From: Cordilura impudica
Taxonomy: Eukaryota; Arthropoda; Insecta; Diptera; Scathophagidae
DNA length: 64,000 nt
Reading direction: 5' to 3'
Assembly (NCBI GenBank): GCA_963682025.1
Contig: OY821519.1
Coordinates: forward strand, 94,912,585 to 94,976,584
Numbering within the stretch: the stretch's first letter is position 1; every line of letters starts with the position of its first letter. Positions 1 through 11,447 of this stretch are shown here, one piece after another. The translations under genes and the position numbers were made by a program. The notes under the pieces were generated by a model. The model was given only the letters and a program-made list of their open reading frames with translations. It was not told the DNA's origin and did not search any database.

Positions 1-999
1 TGTATACCGGTAAACTGCCAGAAGGCGAGCGTCAAACCAAAATAGGCGAAAAACAGTTTTGGATCTGGTTTTTCCATATAAAAACTCAGGAAGAAACGTA
101 ATTACAGACAATTTTTTTACGTCTTTAGAACTAGCAAGAGCTTTGAGCTCATGGAACCTCCTGACACTCGTAGGCACAGTACGAAAAAACAAGAGGTTTT
201 TACCACCTAATATGCTGGCACATAAGAAAGGGTTAGTATTATTCCAAATATATTTGAACACAATATACATACATATATTATTGATTGGGTTATATTATCC
301 AAGATAAACTTTATCTAATTGTAAATGTTTTGATACATGGTTAGAAATATATTTTACTCTAGAAATTTCGCCTTTAGCAAAGAGGCAACTTTATGTTCCT
401 ACGTGCCAAAAAAGAAAAAGGCAGTAGTTATGTTATACACTATGCATGCCAAATCCAATGTGGAATCGAATACGTTTGCAAAACCGTAAATTAAAGGAGA
501 GGTTGATAATATGGATAGATTATTGGGTGAATATACGTGCAAACTCAGAACTAGTCGATGGCCGTTGTCACTATTTTTTAATGCTATTGATATAGCAGCA
601 TTAGCATCCTATATAATATATATGGAATTTAATACCCAACATAAGTCTACTGATCGTCGTAGAAAATTTTTAAAAGATTTTAGCATTGATTTGTGTCAGG
701 AAAATATAAAACAACGCGCTAAAACTATAAAAATTAGTTCACAGTCATCATCGTCGGCATCCGCAATAAAAATATTTTATACAAAAGACTTTGAAACTGT
801 ATCAGCGCCCATATCCAGTTTACAAACAAAGGACAAAAGCGGTCTTATTCCAGTAATAGGAAGTTGTCACGTGTGCTCGCAACTACGTATGAAGCAGAGA
901 AAAACTCGTAAAGCTTGTATCGGCTATTCCAAGCCACTATCCAATGAGCATTCCATTAATCGTCCAATGTGTACAAACAGCTCGAAAGATCTGCACTAA
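1..999 (+). pseudogene. piggyBac-like transposase, 3' part, broken
   Basis: Cut-and-paste transposase of the piggyBac superfamily (DDE_Tnp_1_7 type), entering from before the window. Visible in order: VFPYKNSGRNVITDNFF and TSLELARALSS (catalytic-domain block with the D of TDNFF), LVGTVRKNKR, LCSYVPKKKKAVVML, then GEVDNMDRLLGEYTC and a C-terminal cysteine-rich tail (CHVC ... RKTRKACIGY ... H). Breaks: a frameshift near 55-60 and a stop plus small deletion near 490 just before the GEVDNMD block. Bases 232-362 behave like a 131-bp GT-AG intron: joining 231 to 363 restores frame and continues HKKG into NFAFSKEATL. I see no terminal repeat or TTAA for the element's 3' end, so its boundary after 999 is unknown. 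Family motifs are clear; the intron is inference. Confidence 0.85.
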
Positions 1000-1429
1000 A
1001 ATATTATTTTTTTTGTTTTTTTTTTATTGAATTTTTGTTTTTTGTTATGTTTCTGTTTATGTTTCTTATTTCATGAAAAAATAAATTGTTTACGTTCATA
1101 TTTTATATAGACTTTTATTTATATAAGTATGCAGAAGTAGCAACAACTTAAAAAAATATACTTACAATGGCCGCATTCCCATATAAAACACGTAGAGGTA
1201 CCCGGGTATCTTGGTGCGCAGTTAAAGGTGTTAAGAGTGTTAAGAGTAAATTGGACTCTCACGCAAACTACAAAAATAATTTTACCTACACGGCTGCAAA
1301 AATACTAATGTGTTTGAAAGTTAGTATTTCTCAAGAAGTTTCAGACATGCAGGTTATCGATTTCAAGGAAAAATTTTGGTTGAAAACGCCAGAGGTACCC
1401 GGTTACCTAGGAGCGTACACAAGGGTTAA
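1000..1429. other. unassigned stretch with an open frame and a short direct repeat
   Basis: AT-rich DNA downstream of the piggyBac remnant. Bases 1167-1430 are open on the plus strand (a product beginning MAAFPYKTRRGTRVSW) before running into TTTA repeats. I recognise no domain. A ~26-bp direct repeat beginning agaggtacccgg occurs near 1193 and again near 1391, about 200 bp apart. It could be a decayed gene fragment or mobile-element interior; no function is assigned. Confidence 0.3.
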
Positions 1430-1999
1430 ACTTATTTATTTCTTTACTTCTTTATTCATTTATTTATCTATTTACGTATTTATTTATTTGTCTAATCATT
1501 TATTTAATTTTTATATTTGTTTCGTTAATTTATTTCTTTATTTTATTTACTTATATATATATTAAATAATTTATTTATTATTTATTTATTTGTTTAATTA
1601 TTTGTTTCTTTATTTGCTTACTTATTAGTTTATTTATTTGTTTATTTACTTATCTATATTTATTTATATTTGTTTATAAATTTATTTTAGTTTTTTATTT
1701 AATTTATTTATTTAGGTTATTTATTTATTTATAATTTTATAATTTTTATTTTTTTTTATTTACTTATTTATTTATTTATATCTTTATTTATTTATATCTT
1801 TATTTATTTATATCTTTATTTATTTATATTTCTTTATTTTATTTATTATTCTTTCTTATTTGTTTATTATCTTATTATTTATTTAAGTTGTTAATTTATT
1901 ATTTTTCTATTATTTATTTCAACCATTTATTTATTAATTTTCACTTTTTTATGTGTTTATTCATTTGATTATTTCTTTAATTATTTATTTAATAATTTA
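1430..1999. repeat. TTTA-rich low-complexity block, copy 1 left part
   Basis: Degenerate TTTA/TTTATT tetranucleotide DNA. It is not simple slippage alone: the order of variants (aaacttatttatttctttac..., tctaatcatttatttaa..., tataaatttattttag) recurs at 6365-6925, so this is one copy of a longer diverged direct repeat. Open frames here are low-complexity and not genes. Confidence 0.85.
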
Positions 2000-2421
2000 C
2001 TAGAGGACCCCTGCTGCTCCGCAGCATTATATTATATTATATTAATTTTTATAATATAATACCAAAATTTTGCAAGAGAAGTTAACTTACAGTAAAAGTA
2101 AAGTTGATTGTCCACGTATAACTTTCCTCAAACCCAACGAATTTGCCAAGAGAAGTTAACGTACAGTAATGAAAAAATATGCCAAGATAAGTTAACGTAC
2201 AGTAAAAGTAAAATTGATTCTCCACGCATAACTTTCCTCAAACCCAACGAATTTAAGCAGTTAATAGCTCAAAAGAAGGAGCTTGATCCACTGAGTGTTC
2301 TTAGACCTATGTCAACAGCCTACGTTGATTAGAACTCTAGTTATAGAGGTTTGAGAGAAGAAAAATATTGAAAAAAATCTTGAATGCAAAGTTTATTCAT
2401 AAATTCTTTTAATATATAAGA
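2000..2421 (-). mobile_element. small non-autonomous Helitron-like element
   Basis: Read on the minus strand the element starts TCTTATATATTAAAAG (2421 downward) after an A and ends with a hairpin TGCTGC-gga-GCAGCA, an 8-nt spacer, then CTAG (2003-2000) followed by T. This is the Helitron signature (5' TC, 3' hairpin plus CTRR, insertion between A and T, no target duplication). The equivalent duplicated TTTA DNA around 6920 lacks these ~420 bp, giving an approximate empty site. No Rep/helicase is encoded, so it is non-autonomous. The interior carries a gene-like fragment. Confidence 0.6.
2108..2332 (+). pseudogene. gene-like fragment with internal tandem duplication inside the Helitron
   Basis: A 74-codon open frame ending ...ELDPLSVLRPMSTAYVD with non-repetitive amino-acid composition, unlike its TTTA surroundings. 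A segment of ~70-75 bp (gttaac.tacagtaaaagtaaa ... caaacccaacgaattt) is present at ~2081-2155 and again at ~2191-2255, with a shorter third piece between. I do not recognise the protein. Position inside a Helitron-like element suggests captured genomic sequence; whether it is exonic is inference. Confidence 0.4.
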
Positions 2422-2967
2422 TTCATTTATGTATTTATTTATTTTTCTATTCAATTATTTGTTAATTTTTTTATTTATTTAATTAACTAATTAAATAATT
2501 CGTTTACTTGTTTTATTTACTTATTTATATATTAACTGATTTACTTATTTATTTGTTCTTTTACTTGTTTATTTGATTCTTTATTCATTTGCGTATTTAC
2601 ATATATTTATTTATTTCTATATATATTTATTTGTATATTTTTGTGTTTATTGAATTATTTATTTATTTATCAATTTATTAATTCATTTTTTAATTATTTA
2701 ACTATTTATTTTTATTTCTATATGTATTTATTATTTTTTATATTTTATTTAATTTATTTATTTCTTATTTTTCTATTATTTATTTTATTTATTTATTTAT
2801 AATTATTTAGTTACTAATTTATGTGTTTATTTCTTCATTTATTCATTTATTTATTTATATATCTGTTTATGTATTTATTTATTTTTTAGTCATTTATTTA
2901 TTTAATTTTTATATTTACTTAATAAATTTATTTTTTTTTTTTTTTTTTTTACTTATTTATATATTAA
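2422..2967. repeat. TTTA-rich block, copy 1 right part
   Basis: Continuation of the degenerate TTTA repeat after the Helitron-like insertion. Its variant order (aattaactaattaaataattcg, ttgttctttta) is matched by 6930-7450. The open frame at 2823-3005 is a low-complexity artefact. Confidence 0.8.
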
Positions 2968-3590
2968 CATATGGGGGATTTCATGTCAAGTGCACTAACT
3001 TTTGAAACCGATGTCTTCCGATCGGGATGAAATTTACACCAAGGGTAGTCCTATTGGATAGTAGTTTAAACACAATTTTCCAACAAGATCGGTCCAGATC
3101 TCTCTGAGTTAGAGGGGATCAAAATTTGACATTTTGGCCAAACAGGTGTTTTTTCTCATCCATGTAACTTATTACCTATTGTTCTTAGAAAATTTTCTCC
3201 CAAAGAGTTTAGATAGCTATTTCTTCAATATTTCGGAAAAAAAATACTTAAAAAAAAATAAAAAAAATTTTAGACTTTTTTTTTGATAAATTAAAGCATT
3301 TTTGCCTTTTTTTTCAAAAAGGGCATTTTTTTTTTTTTTTTTTTTTTTCTTTTTTCATAAGAAAGCTTAGAATTTTTCCTTTAAGAGCTTTTTGGTCGCT
3401 TAGTGGGATGGGAGTGGGATATCTATCAAAATAAATGTTTTGTAACTCAAGACAACGGTTTTTAAATTTTTCACAAATGCACTATTTTGAATTTTTTCCT
3501 ATTTGTGTCTAAAACCTTACAAATAAAACTTATACGGAGAAATAGACATATTAACCTTTCCGAAGGTATGTAACATACCTTCATAACGTA
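2968..3590 (+). repeat. left terminal inverted repeat
   Basis: About 620 bp pairing with 4735-5354. Outer edge atatgggggatttcatgtca; inner edge near cctttccgaaggtatgtaac. Related sequence also occurs at 7679-7775 and 9773-10400. Confidence 0.85.
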
Positions 3591-3600
3591 ACAGAAGAGA

Positions 3601-4195
3601 ATGGTTCTCTGTAACCTGAAAGAGGATGTTAGAATTGGCTTAAAGAAATTAACCCAAATGAGACCAAAACATTGCGTTTTGGCAGAAAGCAGCGGAACTC
3701 ACACAGTATGCGTTTGCATTTACCATGAAAATGTTAAACTGATGTTGAAGGAAATCAACTTAAAGTATTTAACAGATGATTCGGCAGAAGATTTACACGA
3801 TTACCGCGATTGCCTTAAATTGACTATGTGTCCTAATGCAACAACTTCTTGCCACTTAGGTGAATGTACCAATAGGCCGAAAACCACATTCATCAAAGAA
3901 AACTTAATCAACTCTTTAGATCGAGAATATATAGAGGAGGTCAAATTTGATTCTTGGATTCAGACTGACAGATGCACATTGAAAACAATCATTTTAAATG
4001 TGGATGATTTTGTGAACAGGATTGCTAAACTTGAGAAACCATGACTTTTTAGTCAAAGAGCAATGGTCATTCTTCAAGGATTTGAAGATACATTTGAAGT
4101 CTGGTGAATTCGTTATTTCATATGATTTCGCAGAAAACTATAAATATGTTCTTCAGGATGCCATACAAGTTATTGTAAAGAAACTAAAATAGTTT
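3601..4195 (+). pseudogene. long-TIR transposon transposase fragment (DFAENY family)
   Basis: Plus-strand frame 3601-4044 followed, after a frame change near 4044, by a second open stretch to ~4192. Landmarks: RPKHCVLAESSGTHTVCVC and YHENVKLML, a Cys-rich segment (MCPNATTSCHLGECTNRP), WIQTDRCTLK, then SYDFAENYKYVLQDAIQ. This motif order is characteristic of a family of uncharacterised insect and cnidarian proteins that I associate with DNA transposons; the D of DFAENY is a plausible catalytic acid. The frame stops after DAIQ, where the family continues, so part of the core is deleted. No intact transposase remains. Confidence 0.6.
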
Positions 4196-4199
4196 TTAG

Positions 4200-4446
4200 T
4201 AGCAAAGAGGATCATCAGGAAACATTGAAAACACTGAAGAGCAGATTCGATGCTGCGGTAACAATCGATGGCACCGCTCAATACCATGCTTTTATACCGC
4301 TTGTCGATGGAAGACCCAAGTTGAAAAAGTTTTCTACCTCTATTCAATGCGATTTCTTTCCAAAGACAACAAATAAACCAGCAGCGAAATCCACAGCTGA
4401 ACATAGTGACGCCAAGAAAGGATTGACAAAAAAACGCAGTAAATAA
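4200..4446 (+). pseudogene. C-terminal fragment of the same transposase
   Basis: Open frame reading ETLKTLKSRFDAAVTIDGT, then AQYHAFIPLVDGRPKLKKFS and a basic tail TKKRSK before a stop at 4446. The pattern (tIxGT..yHxFxP...) is how proteins of the preceding family end. Separation from the upstream block by a stop and missing central sequence indicates an internal deletion. Between 4447 and 4735 the DNA is AT-rich with nothing else recognisable. Confidence 0.5.
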
Positions 4447-4734
4447 AGGCGACAAAAAAGCTGGATGAAAGACTGGGTATTTAAAAATTTACAAGACTTA
4501 AATACTTCATCAGCTACAATAAATTAAGTATAAAAATAGTTATGATATAAATGGATCTAATGCAATTAAGATTAAATTTTAATAAATTATTTATCTTTTT
4601 ATTTTTAATATTATTATTATACATTAATTTAATTATTATTAAAAATAAATAAAAAAAAAATAATAATTTTTCAACATTTCTATAGAAAAAAAGCGATTTT
4701 TTTCCTGAGGTTAACATATTCTGGGTATTACAGT

Positions 4735-5354
4735 ATCGAGAGTATAAAATTTTAGTTATGTATGTTATATACCTTCGGAAAGTTTAGTTTGTCTAGTTTC
4801 TCAGTATAAGTTTTATTTGTAAGGTTTTAGACACAAATAGGAAAAAATTCAAAATAGTGCATTTGTGAAAAATTGAAAAACCGTTGTCTTGCGTTACAAA
4901 ACATTTATTTTGATAGATATCCCTCTCCCATCCCACTAAGCGACCAAAAAGCTCTTAAAAGAAAAATCCTAAGCTTTCTTATCAAAAAAAAAAAAAAATG
5001 CCCTTTTTGAAAATAAAGGCAAAAAATGTTTTAATTTAGCGAAAAAAAAAAATTTACAAAATTTTTTTTTTTTAAAGTATTTTTTTCCGAAATATTGAAG
5101 AAATAGCTATCTAAACTATTTGGGAGAAAATTTTGTAAGAACAATAGGTAATAAGTTACATGGATGAGAAAAAACACCTGTTTGGCCAAAATGTCAAATT
5201 TTGATCCCCTCTAACTCAGAGAGATCTGGACCGATCTTGTTGAAAAATTGTGTCTAAACTACTATCCAATAGGACTAACCTTGGTGCAAATTTCATCCCG
5301 ATCGGAAGACATCGGTTTCAAAAGTTGGTGCACTTGACATGAAATCCCCCATAT
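4735..5354 (-). repeat. right terminal inverted repeat
   Basis: Reverse complement of 2968-3590. Differences are mostly single bases and homopolymer length changes, so the element is not very old compared with the 9773 copy. Confidence 0.85.
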
Positions 5355-7678
5355 ATTTGTTTATTTTTTTAAATTATTGATTTATTTAGTTATCAATAAA
5401 TTAATTTATTTTTTAATTATTTATTCATTTGTTTATTTACTTATATTTTTTATACGTTTATATATTATTTTCTTATTATTTATTTAATTTATAAATTCCT
5501 AATTTTTCTATTATATATTTTATTTATTTATTTATTTAAACTTATTTATTTCTTTACTTCTTTATTCATTTATTTGCTTATATTTATTTATTTATTTTTT
5601 ATTATTATTTGTTTATTTATTTATTTATTTATATTCATTTATTTATATTAATTTATCAATATTTATCTATTCATTTATTTGTTTAATTGTGAATTTAGCT
5701 ATTTTTTTAATTTATTTATTTAATTTGTTTATTTATTTATATATTCGTTTATTTTTTTTAAATTATTGATTTCTTTATCTATCAATTAATTAATTTATTT
5801 TTTAATTATTTATTTATTTGTTTATTTACTTATATTTTTTATACGTTTATATATTATTTTCTTATTATTTATTTAATTTATAAATTCTTAATTTTTCTAT
5901 TATATATTTTATTTATTTATTGATTTAAACTTATTTATTTCTTTACTTCTTTATTCATTTATATACTAATATTTATTTATTTTTTTATTATTATTTGTTC
6001 ATTTATTTATCTATTTATATTCATTTATTTATCTATTTATATTCATTTATTTATATTTATTTATCAATATTTATCTATTCATTTATTTGTTTAATTGTGA
6101 ATTTATTTATTTATTTTTTTTTATTTATTTATTTTTTTTATTTATTTAATTTGTTTATTTATTTATATATTTGTTTATTTTTTTTTAAATTATTGATTTC
6201 TTTATTTATCATTTAATTAATTTATTTTTTAATTATTTATTTATTTGTCTATTTACTTAAATTTCTTTATTTAGTTATTTTTATACGTTTCTATATTATT
6301 TTCTTATTAATTATTTAATTTATTAATTCCTAATTTTTCTATTATATATTTTATTTATTTATTCATTTAAACTTATTTATTTCTTTACTTCTTTATTAAT
6401 TTATTTACCTATTTACGTATTTATTTATTTTTCTAATCATTTATTTAATTTTTATATTTATTTCCTTAATTTATTTATTTATTTTATTTACTTATTTATA
6501 TATTAAATAATTTATTTATTATTTATTTATTTGTTCATTTGATTGTTCCTTTATTTGCTTATTTATTAGTTTAGTTATTTGTTTATTTACTTATCAATAT
6601 TTAATTATATCTGCTTATAAATTTATTTTAGTTACTTATTTAATCTATTTATTTAGGTTATTTATTTATTTATAATTTTATAATTTTTATTTTTTTTTTA
6701 TTTACTTATTTATATCTTTATTTATTTGTATCATTATTTATTTATATCGTTATTTATTTATATTTCTATATTTATTTATTATTCGTTTTTATTTGTTTAT
6801 TATCTTATTATTTATTTAAGTTGTTAATTTATTATTTTTCTATTATTTATTTCAATCATTTATTTATAAATTTTCACTTTTTTATGTGTTTATTCATGTG
6901 ATTATTTCTTTAATTATTTATTTATTTATTTATTTTTTTGTTCATTTATTTGTTAATTTTTTTTATTTATTTAATTAACTAATTAAATACTCCGTTTGCT
7001 TATTTTATTTACTTATTTATATTAAATGTTTTACTTATTTGTTTATTTATTCGTTCTTTTACTTGTTTATTAGGTTGTTTATTGATTTACATATTTATAT
7101 TTATTTATTTCTTTATATATTTATTTGTATACTTTTTTGTTTATTGAATTATTTACTTATTTATCAATTAATTAATACATTTTTTAATTATTTAATTATT
7201 TTTTATTTATTTTTTTAATAATTTAATCTATTTTAATTTCTTTATTTATTTATTATTTTTTATTATTTATTTAATTTAATTTTTTCTTATTTTTCTATAA
7301 TTTATTTTATTTATTTATTTACACTTAATTAGTTACTCATTTATTTGTTTATTTCTTCATTTATTCATTTATTTATTTATTTATTTTTCTAGTCATTTAT
7401 TTATTTAATTTTTATATTTATTTAATAAATTTATTTTATATTTTTTACTTATTTATATATTAACTTATATATTTATTTTTTATCTTATTTGTTCAATTTT
7501 TTGTTTATTTATATTTATTTATTTATATTTGTTTATTTTTTTTTTTATTTGTTAATTTTTTTTTTTTATTTAATTCTTTATTTATTTATTTGAATTTATT
7601 TATTAACTTAATAAATTATTTATTTGCTTATTAATTTGTTTATTTATTTAATTTATTTATTTATTTTATTTATTTATA
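5355..7678. repeat. TTTA-rich block with higher-order repeats
   Basis: Degenerate TTTA DNA. A ~400-425-bp unit (aaattattgattt ... tatacgtttatatattattttc ... aaacttatttatttctttac) starts near 5362, 5758 and 6184. From 6365 to about 7450 the sequence follows the same variant order as 1430-1999 plus 2422-2967, i.e. a diverged direct duplication about 4.9 kb apart. No genes seen. Confidence 0.8.
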
Positions 7679-7775
7679 TATAATAATGGGGCGTTTCATG
7701 TCAAGTGATCCAACTTTAAAAACCGATTTCTTCCGATCGGATCAAATTAACACCAAGGTTAGTTTTAATACAACA
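7679..7775 (+). mobile_element. stub of the long-TIR transposon
   Basis: Starts ataatggggcgtttcatgtc and continues through caactttaaaaaccgat to caccaaggttag, matching the outer ~90 bp of the arm at 2968; the following sequence diverges. Truncated terminal fragment. Confidence 0.75.
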
Positions 7776-9772
7776 ACAATCGTACCGACACGTTTAAATT
7801 TATTTGTAGAAAAAACTAATGGGTGGACGTACTTTTATGCTCTTGGGTCGTAGTTTGAAGATCCAGCGATATTTTTCCTATAGAAGTATGTTCTATAAAT
7901 AAAATATAATTTGTGAAGAAGAATTTTTAGTTTCCAAGAAATCGAAGATATTTTGATTTTAAAATATATTACAAAAATTCCTATTTTCCGATTACCTGAT
8001 TTTATCTGAATATTTTTCCAAGAAAATATCTATAAAGAAAATTTCAATCGAAAATTCACAAGACTTAAGAATAAATTTCCGAATTTTATATACACAGTTT
8101 TTTGATATCAAACCAGTAAAAGAACCAGTTCGATGTGTGATGTTTCTGTAAGAAAATCCTTAATCCTTAAGGCTATGAAAAAAGACCTCAGGAAATATAA
8201 AATCGATGGAATTCCTATTGTATTGGCAGGCAGGCGATGAAATATTTTTCGGATAAAAAATTTTTTCTATAGCACCACGTTTAAAACTACAGATTGTGGG
8301 CAATATCTTACGAAATTATACCAAATGTTAAGCAGGTTGTTCCTACGAATTGAAATATATCATTGGTTTGGGCAGCCTTATCCTCTAAAGGGATGTTTTG
8401 GAAAAGCATCTCATTTGGATTCAGCAGCTTTAAATCCCTAGCAAAAAAATTTTCTGTTTATTCGCATCTGTTCTTTTATATTTTTGCTGCGATATTGGAT
8501 TCTCCATTTTGAAATTTGCATTTTAAAACTCATTTTGGAAATCGATGAACCCGAAATGACCTATATAACACGTTTTGTTCTGCTAGTGCGCCGACTTTTG
8601 TCGCCAAATGTCTTGGGTTAACCTCATGTGAACAGGTGTAAAGTAAATTTGATCAATTGACCTCCTTAGCTATTCAGATTATGTGTAATTAATTAGACTT
8701 TTCCTGATTGGGATATATAAACCAAAAGCAAAACAATTATAAATATACCATTTTAATGGATTTCCTTTTAAAACAGTTGCTACTGTGGACATTTGGGACA
8801 ATATAGGTACCAACTAAAAATTGATGCAAGGCAGACAAATTAATAATAATTATATATACTATCTTAAGATTAATATAAATCAGATTTATATTATAAAAGT
8901 ACTCTGTTTTTTTGTGAAATATTATCTCTTACACTGTAGATACATTTTGTTGTTGTTTATTTTCAAGTTTGCAGCGATTTTATCTAGAGAAAAGTCGGTA
9001 AAATTTTGTGTACATTCCCAGAAAAAAAAAACATTACTAAATAATGGGTTTTAGAAGGAGAAGTAACTGGTTGAAGTTTGCCTGATAAGCTCATTATTTT
9101 AACACGGGGATGTCATTGGAGGTAACTAGTTGCCTAGGAACTCATTATTTTGACTTTGAAAGTAATGCAGAATGCAAGGAGTTGGCATGAAATATAAGTA
9201 GCTGTATAACAGATTATTAGTAACGCCTTATTTTCCTTTAGAAGCAATGCAGTGGGCAGGGGTAGGTCATTATTGGTAATGCAAAAATCAATGAGCTGCT
9301 ATTACGAAATTTTTCCAGGGTTTTTTTTCAGATTTTGAAAGAATTAATTTATTATGTAAATAATAAGAGCATTTTTTTATCACTTGGACATAACATTTTT
9401 ATACTCCAAGAGGATTTATTAAATCGTAAAAACAATCGTCCAATTGTCTAGGCTGTTATTGAAAAAAGGCACAGATAATGCTATCTGTAAAAATCTGATA
9501 GTACAAAGCAATTTTACTGAATATTTTATATAATATGGCTGATTATGCTCCACATGTTACATATATTATATATATAATTTTTTTTTTTAATTTTTATATG
9601 CCATTTATTGCGCATTTAAATAAATAATTTTGCATTTCTAAATCCAAGTGATTAAAAAAATCTATTTGGGCTCAAAATTTTGACGTCATTGTAAAATTGA
9701 ACTAAAAAAACAGTACGCTTTCACAAAAGTCCCTTGGCTTTACTAAAAATGTACTAAAAAAACGTCGGCTTT
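7776..9772. other. unassigned AT-rich region
   Basis: No recognisable coding or element ends. At 8709-8716 there is a TATATAAA box, and 41 bp after it an ATG (8757) opening MDFLLKQLLLWTFGTI before a stop next to a possible GT donor (ataggtacc). This could be a first coding exon with a signal peptide, but no second exon is identifiable, so it is not called as a gene. A short imperfect repeat (gtaact.gttg ... ctcattattttgac) occurs at about 9059-9105 and 9119-9156. Confidence 0.25.
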
Positions 9773-10410
9773 AACATATGGGGCGTTTCATGTCAAGTGA
9801 TCTAACTTTTAAAACCGATGTCTTCCGATCGAGATGAAATTTGCACCAAGGTTATTTGATAGTATTTTAGAAACTATTTTTCAACAAGATCGGTCCAGAA
9901 CTCTCTGAGTTAGAGGGGATCAAAATTTGACATTTTGACCAAGCAGGTGTTTTTTCTCATCCATGTAACTTTTTACCTAGTGTTTTAGCAAAATTCGTCC
10001 CAAATACCTTACATAGCTATTTCTTCAGTCTTTCGGAAAAAAAATTTTTAAAAAAATAAAAAAAATTTTTTACTTTTTTTTTTTTTAAATCAAAAATTTT
10101 TTTACTTTTTTTTTCAAAAAATGGAATTTTTTCTTTTTTTTTTTTGGGCACAAAAGAAAGCATAGGTTTTTTCCTTGAAGAACTTTTTGGTCGCTTAGCG
10201 GGACGCGAGTGGGATATCTATCAAAAAAATTGTCTTGTAACTCAAGACAAAGGTTTTTCAATTTTTTGCATATGCACTAATTTAAATTTTTTCTTACTAG
10301 TGTGTAAATGTTCCCGAAACCTTAAAAATAAAGCATACACCGAGAAACTAGATGAAAAATGTGGCAATGCGAGTGCTTTTTTTTTGGAAGCCTATAAACA
10401 ATATTTCGAC
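9773..10410 (+). mobile_element. second copy of the long-TIR transposon, left arm
   Basis: Begins ttaacatatggggcgtttcatg and follows the 2968 arm block for block to the region of ccttaaaaataaagcatac and gagaaactagatg (~10355). More diverged than copy 1. The open frame 10144-10413 is arm sequence and not a gene. I find no right arm; coding remnants follow at 10740-11070. Confidence 0.8.
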
Positions 10411-10734
10411 TAAGACCATTTTCTTTTGAAATGAAATTTATTGAAGAAACTGAGAAGCATATTATAGATCAAACAGAAAGCAAAAAAGACTTAGTTTTGT
10501 GGAAAATATTTTCAAAAAACATGAAAAAAAAATAATTTTTCCAACATTTTGCTTCATAAGCACCACAAAAATTTTGATTGTTGCACAGGTCTCTAGCAAT
10601 TATTTGGCTTTTACAGATTGAAAAAATATCAATTAGTCGGCGAGTTATAGCCAAAAAACCATATAAACAATATGCTGAAAATCGGCATTTGACTGCAAAG
10701 TTCGAAGGTCGATTTAAAAAAAATTCGAACTAAC

Positions 10735-11070
10735 ATAAATAAACGCCGCGATACGAATTTGTTCCACAGTGATATTATAGATACATCAGCTTGTCAGTAT
10801 GGATCCCAACACTTATTTAATTTAATTCAATCTTCTCGCTATTTACCTATACAACATAAGAAAATCATTCATAAAGTTATTCAAAGAAATGCATATTTCG
10901 CTCATTCCGAAAATATTTTGATCGGAATGCCCAGTTATTACTGGAAACATATTCGAGAGTTGGCGTTACAGAGAATTTTAAATTGTAAAACAAAAGAAAA
11001 TGATATTCGCGATTTTAAAGTTCCCAAAATAAAAGTTTCACCGAAGCTAAACTCAGTAATACTTTCATAA
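10735..11070 (+). pseudogene. transposase fragment of the second long-TIR copy
   Basis: Frame with FHSDIIDTSACQYGSQHLF, then FAHSENILIGMPSYYWKHI followed by RELALQRIL, RDFKVPKI and a stop at 11070. The pattern F-A-H-x-E-N-x-L-x-x-M ... R-x-L-x-x-R-R-I-L ... F-x-V-P-K-I is typical of uncharacterised transposon proteins found with DFAENY-type elements. The part expected after VPKI is missing. Assignment to the same element as the arm at 9773 is by proximity. Confidence 0.45.
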
Positions 11071-11447
11071 ATATTTCCGAAAATTTTAAATTGTTTAGTT
11101 ATCCATGCCACACTCAGTTACTACAGTTACATTAAGATGGTAACTGAAGCATAATCATCAGTATGTGGTAACAAAGCCAGGGATGGATTAATTCTGGCTA
11201 AAATATGTTTAAAAAAAAAATTGTTTTTTAAATTGGATAAAAAAAAGATTTTATTAAATATAAATAAGGCATTATGTTTCTTGTGAATATATAAAAAAAA
11301 ATCAAAAAAAAAAAAACAATATTAAAATAAAAAAATTTTTTTATTAAAACATTATATTAAAACATTGTATTAACATTAAGAACAATAAGGAGGTGTTAGT
11401 AAAATTCAATTCTATATATACGAGGGACTCAATAATGAAAAAGTATT

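Larger units (their letters stand above)
2968..5354 (+). mobile_element. DNA transposon with ~600-bp terminal inverted repeats
   Basis: Left end catatgggggatttcatgtc at 2968 and its reverse complement at 5354; the two arms (about 2968-3590 and 4735-5354) match over their whole length, including atggatgag, the gatcggtccagatct block, the homopolymer-rich centre and the ctaaaaccttacaaataaaa inner part. The interior encodes remnants of a transposase in two blocks. The left flank reads TTAA directly before CATATGGGG here and in the copy at 9773, but the right flank does not show a clean TTAA, so the target duplication is unresolved. Superfamily not assigned with confidence. Confidence 0.85.

Noticed and set aside
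1430..7678. Tyr/Phe/Ile-rich ORFs such as those at 2823-3005 and 5995-6216
   Set aside because: Pure low-complexity translation of TTTA repeats.
10144..10413. 89-codon ORF resembling a gene
   Set aside because: It is the inner part of the long-TIR arm at 9773-10410, matching non-coding arm sequence at 3360-3560.
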